From assembly GCA_964598765.1 (NCBI GenBank), contig CAZRCZ010000003.1, positions 62,001-126,000 of the forward strand: a stretch of DNA of 64,000 bases, in the 5' to 3' direction. The position numbers were made by a program, and so were the translations under genes. The stretch comes from CAZRCZ01 sp964598765 (lineage in GTDB: Bacteria; Sumerlaeota; Sumerlaeia; MVZB01; JAJFLK01). A model generated the notes under the pieces. It was not told the DNA's origin and searched no databases. It saw only the letters and a program-made list of their open reading frames with translations. The stretch's first letter is position 1. The number at the start of each line of letters is the position of its first letter. Shown in pieces: positions 16,412 to 24,400 of the stretch.

Positions 16412-16670
16412 GTCGTTTCCTTTCGCCGGTCGTCGCCTTTCGCGCGCTGATCAGACGCAATTTGCCGTCCAAATCCGCATACGAAACGACCAACAGTCGG
16501 CCTCTCGATGAATACCCTACGGTGATGAATCGCTCTTCGTCAAGCGAATGCCCCGTGTCCTCGAACGCGATGGACAGGGGATCGTAGAAAACCGTCAAGG
16601 CTTCCTCAAAAGCAATCCCATGCTTTGCCAGATTTCGTCTGGCTTTTTTCGGATCCCATTCAAACCGCAA
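16395..16670 (-). CDS. BrnT-like ribonuclease toxin
   Basis: This 91-residue protein opens MRFEWDPKKARRNLAKHGI and continues FEEALTVFYDPLSIAFED, ERFITVGYSSRGRLLVVSYA and LRLISARKAT, the full set of BrnT motifs (RelE-like fold, RNA-cleaving toxin). Length matches the family (about 90). It is co-transcribed with the BrnA-like gene, toxin first, as in typical BrnTA loci. Its stop is within 30 bp of the upstream dehydrogenase stop, so the module interrupts a catabolic gene row. Confidence 0.88.
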   Translation of the reverse strand: MRFEWDPKKARRNLAKHGIAFEEALTVFYDPLSIAFEDTGHSLDEERFITVGYSSRGRLLVVSYADLDGKLRLISARKATTGERKRHEETS

Positions 16671-16698
16671 GAGCGCTCTCTATCCTTTTGTCCCCACT

Positions 16699-17877
16699 TC
16701 AAGCTTTCTTCTTCCTCTCCGGAAGCGTCCCCATGAATTTGCAAATGATGCTGAGCATGATTTCATCCGCGCCGCCGCCGATGGAGAGGAGGCGCGTGTC
16801 GCGGAAGCCGCGGGAGATGCGCGTTTCGTCCATGTATCCCATCCCCCCCCAAAACTGAAGACAGGAGTCGTGGACCTCGCGCGTGAGCCGTCCTGCCTTG
16901 AGCTTGCACATCGAGGCCAGAAGGGTGCAGTCCTGTCCCTCGACCATCTGCTCGACCGTCCGCCAAGCCAGCGCGCTCAGCGCCTCGACTTCGGTCAGCA
17001 ATTCGGCCAGACGGAAATGCACGTATTGATTAAAGAGAATCGGTTTGCCGAAGGCGATCCGCTCGCGGGTGTAATGGACGGTGTCCTCGATCGCCCGTTT
17101 GCAACCGAGAATTTCCGGCATCACCGCGAACATCCGCTCCTCCTGAAATTGTTGCATCTGATAAACGAACCCCATCCCCTCGTCGCCGATGCGATTGCGT
17201 TGCGGCACGCGCACGTCCTCGAATTTCAATTCGGCGGTGTCGGAGGCGTGCATTCCCATCTTTTTCAACTTGCGCGAGACGCTGACCCCCTTGGCCCGTT
17301 TGCCGTCTTCCATGAGCGGCAGGCAGATGAGACTTTTGTTGGTGTGAACCGGACCTTCGCTCGTGTTGCAGAGCAGGCACGCCCAATCGGCCTGAGTGCC
17401 GCTTGTGATCCACATCTTGCCGCCGTTGATGACATAATCGCCGCCGTCCTTGCGCGCGAAGGTTTTGATCGAGGCGACGTCGGAGCCGGCGCCGATTTCG
17501 GAGACGGCAATGCACGAGACCATTTCCCCCGCGATGGTCGGGCGAAGGAATTGCTCGCGCAGTTCGTCCGATCCGTAACGTGCCAGCGCCGGGGTGGCCA
17601 TGCCGGTTTGCACGCCGACGGCCATCGGGATGCCGCCGCAGTTGCAATACGCGAGGGCTTCGTTCGCGACGGCCTGATAGGAATAATCGAGCCCAAGCCC
17701 GCCGAATTTTTCCGGTTTGGTGATGCCGAGAAATCCGGCGTCGCCGAGTTTCTTGAAAACCTCGTGCGCCGGAAAAATCTCCTTCTCCTCCCATTCGTCC
17801 ACGTGGGGATTGATCTCGTCCTCGATCAGCTTCTTCAGCGACCGTCGGATTTGTTCGTGTTCGGGGGTCAGCTTCAT
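16699..17877 (-). CDS. Acyl-CoA dehydrogenase, citronellyl-CoA dehydrogenase (AtuD)-like
   Basis: This is a 392-residue FAD enzyme oxidising acyl-CoA to 2-enoyl-CoA. The N-terminus LTPEHEQIRRSLKKLIEDEI, the FAD/substrate motif CIAVSEIGAGSDVAS (about 139-153), KMWITSGTQADW, and the ending SIGGGADEIMLSIICKFMG are seen. The usual C-terminal catalytic Glu position is Gly (IGGGADE). The base is instead probably the Glu of QFQEERMF in helix G, as in isovaleryl- and long-chain acyl-CoA dehydrogenases. PHVDEWE, the GIPMAVGVQT stretch and the GGGADEIM ending closely recall AtuD of the citronellol/geraniol pathway. It is the first gene of the minus-strand catabolic row, separated from the hydratase by the BrnTA pair. 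Confidence 0.85.
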   Translation of the reverse strand: MKLTPEHEQIRRSLKKLIEDEINPHVDEWEEKEIFPAHEVFKKLGDAGFLGITKPEKFGGLGLDYSYQAVANEALAYCNCGGIPMAVGVQTGMATPALARYGSDELREQFLRPTIAGEMVSCIAVSEIGAGSDVASIKTFARKDGGDYVINGGKMWITSGTQADWACLLCNTSEGPVHTNKSLICLPLMEDGKRAKGVSVSRKLKKMGMHASDTAELKFEDVRVPQRNRIGDEGMGFVYQMQQFQEERMFAVMPEILGCKRAIEDTVHYTRERIAFGKPILFNQYVHFRLAELLTEVEALSALAWRTVEQMVEGQDCTLLASMCKLKAGRLTREVHDSCLQFWGGMGYMDETRISRGFRDTRLLSIGGGADEIMLSIICKFMGTLPERKKKA

Positions 17878-18171
17878 GGTCTTATCCTAATCAAACGGCG
17901 AATTGCTAAATGCCGTTCACGATGAAGCGTGATTGAGGAGATTTCAAGCATCATCGCGAAGCGGGTCTTATTCATTAGCTGATTTGTTTTCGTCTGGATA
18001 CCAGAAAAATCAAGCGCACCTCCCTGAAAAGGGCTTCCTGATTGCCATCTGGAAAAGGAACAATGAGTGTGCTAAAACTCCTTCACCGCATGAGGAAGGC
18101 CCTTCCCGCGGAGGAATTTGAGGCGGACGTTGAAGACCCTCGAATTCCGAACTCCCAGCCGACGTTAATCC

Positions 18172-21100
18172 ATGGCCTTCGTCCCTCTTTTTTGCCGTTC
18201 TCACTACAGCCCCCGTGGCGTCGCGTCATGCGCCGATCTGGTCCGGCGGGCCCGATCTCTCGGCTACACGTCGCTCGGACTCTGCGATGAAGCGACGCTG
18301 GCGGGATGTCAGGAATTCGACGCCGCCTGTAAAGCCAACGGCCTGCGCGCCATTTTCGGATGCCGTCTCCACGTGGACGGTTTCATCCTGACCGGTCGGC
18401 GCTTCCCCGTTGATTTGCTGATTGAATCCGAGCAGGGATTTCGCAATCTGGTCCGAATTCTGACGCAATATCACGACCTCAAGGAAAGAGGGGAGGAACT
18501 GCCGAAGAAATTAAGTTTGAAGGGACGGACGGCGGGATTGTGGACCGTCCTGCCTCCCGATGGTGAATTGACGGAACTGGCGCGGCGAAACGATCGCCCC
18601 GCGCTGGAGAAGCATTTGGACTTCGCCCGCGAATACTTTGGCGCGGCGCTGGCCATTGGCGTGGACGCCGCTGGGGACGAACCAACCAATCGAGCCAAGA
18701 CGGGCGAAATTCTGCGCGATCTGGCCGACTTCGCCAAGCTTCCGTGTCTGGCCGCGCCAAGGATTTTTTTCCCCGAGCCGAGCGATGCCCCCGCGTATGA
18801 GTTCCTTCGGAATCCGGAAGGAGCGCCGGAGCGGGGCTGGGAGCCGCCCGCGAACGAGAAAGACCTGCCCGCGCTTTTCTCCGAAGCCGACATGATCGCC
18901 CGCTTTCCGCCCGAGGATGAAGCGGTTCACGGCAGTGGAGAAATCGCCCGGCGGTGCGCGTGGCGCCCGACGGTGAATCGGCGGATCATTCCGGTTCAGG
19001 ATTTCGAGCGCGGATTCGATCCGAATTCCTACCTTTTTGATTTGGTGATCCGCGGAGCCGCCGAACGTTATGGCGAAATCAGCGAGGAAATCCGGCAGAG
19101 AATCAATCGGGAGTTTGAGGAAATCAAAACCGGCAACCTGACGGCGTTCCTTTTGCTTCAGCGGCAAATCACCGGTTTCTTGGACGAGCAAAAAATCGCG
19201 CGGGGCATGGGACGCGGTCCGGTGGTCTCTTCCGTGCTTGCCTATTGCCTCGGCATCACGCGGATTGATCCGATGCAGTATCATCTGGCGGCTCAGCCTC
19301 TTGCCTCGGAGACCGAAACTTATCCGCCGATTCGGATCGAGATTCCGAGCAACTCCGCGCCCAAGGTTTTGAATTGGCTCAAGGGTGTTTTCGGGGAGAA
19401 TCACGTCGCGCAGATCGGACGCCGTCAGGAAATCCGCCGGGACCAGATGATCCACGAATTGGCGATTTGGGCGGGAATGACCGAAGAGGAATTGCAATTG
19501 GCGTTGCGCGAAAAATTACGGAGGCGTTCGGCGGGCGCGGCGCAACGCCTGCACGAAATGGTCGAGGCGCGGCATTGGAAGCGGTGGCGTGATCCTTCGT
19601 TTTTGAGCGATCTGGCGGTTCACCTCACGCCCCGACCTCGGACGCTCGTTCCTTCGCCCGGCCGTTGGACGCTCAGCACGGAGCCGCTTGAGTTTGTGTT
19701 CCCCACGGTCCGATTCCCGGGGGGCGAGCGCGTGACCGATTTGGGGGAGGCGGCGTTGGATCAACTGGGGGGACCGCGATTGGAATTCGTTCCGCATCAT
19801 TTGCTAAATCTTTTGGAGCGGGCACGCTTGGGCGCGGCGGGACGCGGGCGTGGCGCAATCTTGAGCCAGATCGAATTGGATGATCGCCCCGCGCTGGACC
19901 TGATTTGCCGGGGGGAGACGCTCGGAATTCCGCCGTTGGAGAACGTGACCGTGAAGTGCCTGCTTCGCAAGCATCGCCCCGCCAACATCATGCAGTTGTT
20001 GAAGGTGAAGACCGAGGCGAGCCGGGGCCGGGAGGGGGAGAAACCCCGCGAGTTGACCGAGGAGCTGCCCGATTCGCTCCTTTCATATCAGTTGGCTTGG
20101 TTCAAGGCCAATGATCCGGTGGCGTTTTACGCCGGAGCGCTCAGTTCGGTCGCGGAGATCGGCGAAGACCCGACGGTCATCGTCCGGGCGATCCGTCGAG
20201 CGGGAATCGAAATCCTCCCTCCTGACATCAATTTAAGCGGTCCCCTTTGCTCGGTCTTCGGTGAAAAAATCCGTCTGGGCCTTCTGATGGTCCGGCATCT
20301 GGGGGAGAAAGCGCTGGAGGAAATTCTGTCGGTGCGTTTGGGAGGGGGATTCAACAGTCTGGCGGAATTTTGCGCGGGGGTCTCGCCTCAAGCGATCAAT
20401 CTGCGGTTGCTCCAAAATCTCATCGGCGCGGGGGCGTTTGATTCCTTCTCCTCCAATCGCGCCCAAATGGCGTCGTTAGTTTCCAGGCTTTATCGCAAGC
20501 AACGCGCCGTTGCGGGAGGAGACGGCGAAACCGAGGGACAGAACTCCTTGTTCGATTTGACTCCGCTTCAACATGAGCCGAACACCGATCCCCAAATGGA
20601 GGCGGGCGTTTTGCCGCCGTGGGACTTGCCGACTCAGGCCCGCCATGAGAGGGAAGCTCTCGGTTTTAGTCTGAGCGCCGATCCCATGGCCCGCTTCGCC
20701 AATACGCTCAAAGCTCTCAAACCGCTTTCCCCCGAGGGGGTGACGCATCGGATGACCGGAAGGATTATTCGTGTTGCGGGATTGATCGCCAGTGTTGATG
20801 GAGAAGGTCCCTTGGCGGGAAGCGACGGCGCGCAAGTCGTGGATTTGGAAGGAACGGCGGTCTGCCTTGCTCCAAATTTGGCCCGCGTCTGCCGACATGC
20901 CTTGGTCCGGGGGGAAGCGGTCCTCGTGATCGGTCAAGTTGACACGCGGGAAGGCTATACCCGTATCCTTGCCGATGGGCTTTGGCGGTTGGAGGATATC
21001 GAGGAACAAGCCGCCAAAGTTCATCTTGTCCGTCTTGATCTCGCCGGAGAGAACAAACCGACCCTCAAACACCTAACCACCCTTGCGCGACAATTCCGGG

Positions 21101-21312
21101 GGAGCTCCAAGATTGAAATGGTCCACTACCCCCTTCCCAAGGGATTAAGCTACCGTATCCTCAATCGCCAAAAGGTTTTCTTCTGCTCCCCCTTTTATCA
21201 GGGACTGTGCAAAATCCTCTCCAAGGAGTGCGTGGAGCTTTTCGACGCCCGCGGGGAACCGCTCGGCATCGCCCTCGCCCGCGAAAGAAACGTTGAAATA
21301 GAGGAAAAGTAG
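18172..21312 (+). CDS. DnaE-like protein with degenerate catalytic sites (inactive Pol III alpha paralogue)
   Basis: This 1,046-residue protein has the domain order of bacterial DNA polymerase III alpha. The PHP region (residues 5-200) begins PLFCRSHYSPRGVASCADLV, where active alpha subunits have a His-x-His metal motif. The palm motif GRGPVVSSVLAYCLGITRID (347 on) matches the GRGSAAGSLVAY region. The catalytic acidic triad that normally follows (P-D-x-D-x-D-F) is PPIRIEIPS at 385-393, so both aspartates are replaced (R388, E390). The fingers are strongly shortened before SYQLAWFKANDPVAFYAGAL. The helix-hairpin-helix part (GIEILPPDIN, LIGAGAFDSF) and the C-terminal OB region (GRIIRVAGLIASV) are retained. 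It is most likely a non-catalytic replication or repair accessory protein. The frame is intact over 3.1 kb, so it is under selection. No imuA/imuB neighbours are seen. Confidence 0.8.
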   Translation: MAFVPLFCRSHYSPRGVASCADLVRRARSLGYTSLGLCDEATLAGCQEFDAACKANGLRAIFGCRLHVDGFILTGRRFPVDLLIESEQGFRNLVRILTQYHDLKERGEELPKKLSLKGRTAGLWTVLPPDGELTELARRNDRPALEKHLDFAREYFGAALAIGVDAAGDEPTNRAKTGEILRDLADFAKLPCLAAPRIFFPEPSDAPAYEFLRNPEGAPERGWEPPANEKDLPALFSEADMIARFPPEDEAVHGSGEIARRCAWRPTVNRRIIPVQDFERGFDPNSYLFDLVIRGAAERYGEISEEIRQRINREFEEIKTGNLTAFLLLQRQITGFLDEQKIARGMGRGPVVSSVLAYCLGITRIDPMQYHLAAQPLASETETYPPIRIEIPSNSAPKVLNWLKGVFGENHVAQIGRRQEIRRDQMIHELAIWAGMTEEELQLALREKLRRRSAGAAQRLHEMVEARHWKRWRDPSFLSDLAVHLTPRPRTLVPSPGRWTLSTEPLEFVFPTVRFPGGERVTDLGEAALDQLGGPRLEFVPHHLLNLLERARLGAAGRGRGAILSQIELDDRPALDLICRGETLGIPPLENVTVKCLLRKHRPANIMQLLKVKTEASRGREGEKPRELTEELPDSLLSYQLAWFKANDPVAFYAGALSSVAEIGEDPTVIVRAIRRAGIEILPPDINLSGPLCSVFGEKIRLGLLMVRHLGEKALEEILSVRLGGGFNSLAEFCAGVSPQAINLRLLQNLIGAGAFDSFSSNRAQMASLVSRLYRKQRAVAGGDGETEGQNSLFDLTPLQHEPNTDPQMEAGVLPPWDLPTQARHEREALGFSLSADPMARFANTLKALKPLSPEGVTHRMTGRIIRVAGLIASVDGEGPLAGSDGAQVVDLEGTAVCLAPNLARVCRHALVRGEAVLVIGQVDTREGYTRILADGLWRLEDIEEQAAKVHLVRLDLAGENKPTLKHLTTLARQFRGSSKIEMVHYPLPKGLSYRILNRQKVFFCSPFYQGLCKILSKECVELFDARGEPLGIALARERNVEIEEK

Positions 21313-21414
21313 TTTTGCCAATCCGTTTGGCGTGTTATATAAAGCTTTATACTGCCCGGAGGCTTTGCGCCGGCCATGGCTCCCTTTTCTAAGGGACCCG
21401 CCGTTGGCAAAACT
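21311..21414. repeat. Structured 104-nt element with 11-bp terminal inverted repeats
   Basis: AGTTTTGCCAA (21311-21321) pairs with TTGGCAAAACT (21404-21414). Inside are a 14-bp palindrome TATAAAGCTTTATA (21338-21351), a CCGG...CCGG stem, and TCCCTT-TTCT-AAGGGA (21381-21396). The minus strand contains GCGCAAAGCCTCCGG, resembling part of the c-di-GMP-I (GEMM) riboswitch core. The rest does not fit that class and the gene downstream is on the plus strand. It could be a 5' leader structure, a terminator for the upstream gene, or a MITE-like element. Confidence 0.55.
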
Positions 21415-21482
21415 GAATTTAGAAATGGAGCGGACGGGCGGTGTAGGCTGAGGTTGGATTGGATTGTCGCTGGTTTAGGTCC

Positions 21483-24400
21483 ATGAGGAAAAATGATCAA
21501 AAAAACGTGGGGCGGAGCCTGCTGGCCGCCCTTGTGGTCCTCATGGTTCACGCGGGCGTTCAGGTAGGTGTTCAGGCTCAACCCTGCGGCACTTTGTTGG
21601 ATCGCGCGAATGCCGATCTGACCGGATATCCCAATCCGGGGACGATTTCCAGTGGGACCTACGCCAACACGAACGGGAGCGACAACAGCTACGAGGTTCT
21701 TCGAGAGGCGTGGAATGGAACCTACAATCAACTGATCCACAAGTGGACAATCCCGCTTTCGGGTACGGCCGTCACGGCCACGTCACGAACGTTCGCGGTT
21801 GAAGCGTTCCACAACGCGACCGGCACACCGATTGACGATTACATCTTTGCCTATTCCACCGATAACATTACCTATACAAACATGCTGACCGTCACGAAGA
21901 CGGCGGACAACAACACGGCGCAAACGTTCGTCCTGCCGGGGGGATTAAGCGGGACTCTTTACATCCGCGTGGTGGATTCCTCCACGGGGGACACGACCAA
22001 CAACTCACCCAACCGGAACACGATCAGCGTGGACGACATGTATGTTTCCTCTGTTGTGACGTGTCCCACCCGGACGCCGACGCCGACGGCAACCCGAACA
22101 TCCACGCCGACCCAAACCAGCACCATCAGCCCGTCGCCGACTCGAAGCGCAACGCCAACCCCCACCCGGACAGTGACGCTTTCGCCGACGCGGTCGGCTA
22201 CGGGTTCGCCGACGCGCACGGCGACGAATTCGCCAACCCCTTCGGCATCGGGTTCTCCCACGCGCACAGCCACCAACTCTCCCACGCGGACGGCGAGCTT
22301 GACTCCAACCGCCACCCGAACCGCAACCCGCAGTCCCACTCGGACCGCGACCCTTTCAACGACCCGAACGGCGACGGGTTCGCCAACGAGGACCGCCACG
22401 CTTTCTCCGACGCGGACAGCGAGTTTGACTTCGACCGCGACTCGAACGGCAACCCTGAGTCCGACGCGAACCGCGACAGGTTCGGCGACGCGAACGGCGA
22501 CTCTTTCCGCCACGCGATCCGCGACACTTTCTCCGACGCGAACGGCGAGTTTGACTTCGACCGCGACTCGAACGGCAACCCTGAGTCCTACGCGAACCGC
22601 GACAGATTCGGCGACTCGAACGGCGACTCTTTCGCCCACGATGTCGGCCACGCTCTCCCCAACGCGGACGGCCACCGGAAGTCCGACGCGGTCGGCAACC
22701 GTTTCGGCGACAAGGAGCGCCACGACCTCTCCAACACGAACCGCCACCTCGTCCGCGACGCGAACCGCCACGGCCACTCCCACCCCCACTCCTTGTCTGG
22801 GAGACGGCGCGGGAGACACGATTGGATATCAGCTTGGAGGGGGCGGCGGGGGATGGGGCGTCGCCCCGTATCCCAACGCTCCGATGCCCGACGCGGAGGT
22901 GGATATTCTGCAATTCTGCGTGACCGATGATTGTTCGGGACTTAATTTCCTCATAGATCTGGGCGCTTATCCCAGCACGATTACCAAACCTCCGATCGTG
23001 GAAATTGCGGTGGATGTCCCGGGAGTCGTCGGGGTCGGAACGACATGGTATGATCCCGGCACCAAGATGACCAACGCCCCCAACGTCGGAATCAATGGAT
23101 CCCCGGCTTGGAGCTGGGATGTTCTCATCTCCACGGATGTGAACGGCGGCATGGCGTATCTCTGGTTGCCGGGTTTCCTCGTCAACACCTCGGTGCCGTT
23201 GGTTTGGACGCCCTCCAATACGGGACCATCGCAAATTCAATTCACCATTCCTTGGGGAGGTTCGTTGCCTCAACCGTCACAGGGAACGATTCTGGGATTT
23301 GCCGTCATGTCGGCCCATTCCACGGGTTCGGGATTGGGAACCTCGGCGGCTCCGGACAGCGATCCCGACGACGTCATCACCAATGCGACGGGAATTTTGG
23401 CGAACTCGACCGCCAATGAGCTTTTTGATTCTCCGTTGGGACCCTATTCGACCGATTACAAGACCACGCACACCTTGACCGGTTGCGCGCCGACGCCGAC
23501 GCGAACGCCGACGGCGACGACCACGCAAACCGCCACGGCGTCTCCGACCGTGACCGCCACGTCTTCCCCCACGCGAACGGCCACACTATCTCCGACCATC
23601 ACCGCCACGCTCTCTCCGACGAGGACGGCCACAGTTTCGCCGACCGTCACGGCCACACTTTCACCAACACGGACGGCTACCCTTTCGCCGACCGTGACCG
23701 CGACGCTTTCTCCCACGAGAACCGCAACCCTTTCGCCGACCGTGACCGCCACGTTATCTCCAACGCGGACGGCAACGCTGAGTCCGACGCGGACGGCTTC
23801 GGCCAGTCCGACCATGAGTTCCACAGTGACGCCTACGACGACGGCTTCGTTTACGGTGACGCGGACGGCGACGTTGTCACCCACCCGGAGCGCGACGCTT
23901 TCGCCAACAAGGACCGCGACGCTCTCACCCACGATGTCGGCCACGCTTTCACCGACCCGGACGGCGACCCTTTCGCCCACGCGAACGGGGACGCTCTCGC
24001 CGACCCGCACGGCGACGCTCTCACCCACGCGAACCGCGACGCTTTCTCCAACCCGGACGGGAACGCCCTCGCCCACCATGTCGGCGACGCCCTCTCCGAC
24101 GCGCAGTGCGACACTCTCGCCAACGCGGACCGCGACCCTTTCGCCCACGCGCACGGCGACACCCTCGCCGACTCGAACGGCCACGCCGACGCCGACGATT
24201 TTCATCCGCGTAAATCCGGCCGCGCAAAGCGTGGATGAGGCGGTAGGCGTCACATCCATCACCGTGGAGCTATCGGCCCCGTTCGGACTGCCCGTCACCG
24301 TGGACTACGCGACGGCGGACGGGACGGCGATTGCGCCGGGAGATTACACGTCGGTATCCGGCAGTTTGTTGTTCACGCCCGGGGAAACTTCCAAGGTCAT

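Noticed and set aside
21311..21414. c-di-GMP-I riboswitch
   Set aside because: Only the GCGCAAAGCC segment fits, on the strand opposite to the downstream gene; the GGCAAACC and tetraloop-receptor parts are missing.
22065..24195. CRISPR array
   Set aside because: The repeats are continuous coding units without unique spacers and stay in the reading frame of a secreted protein.
21959..24298. Long minus-strand frames rich in VAVRVGE opposite the stalk repeats
   Set aside because: They are the reverse complement of the Thr/Pro/Arg repeat codons; the plus frame is continuous with signal peptide and Calx-beta domains.
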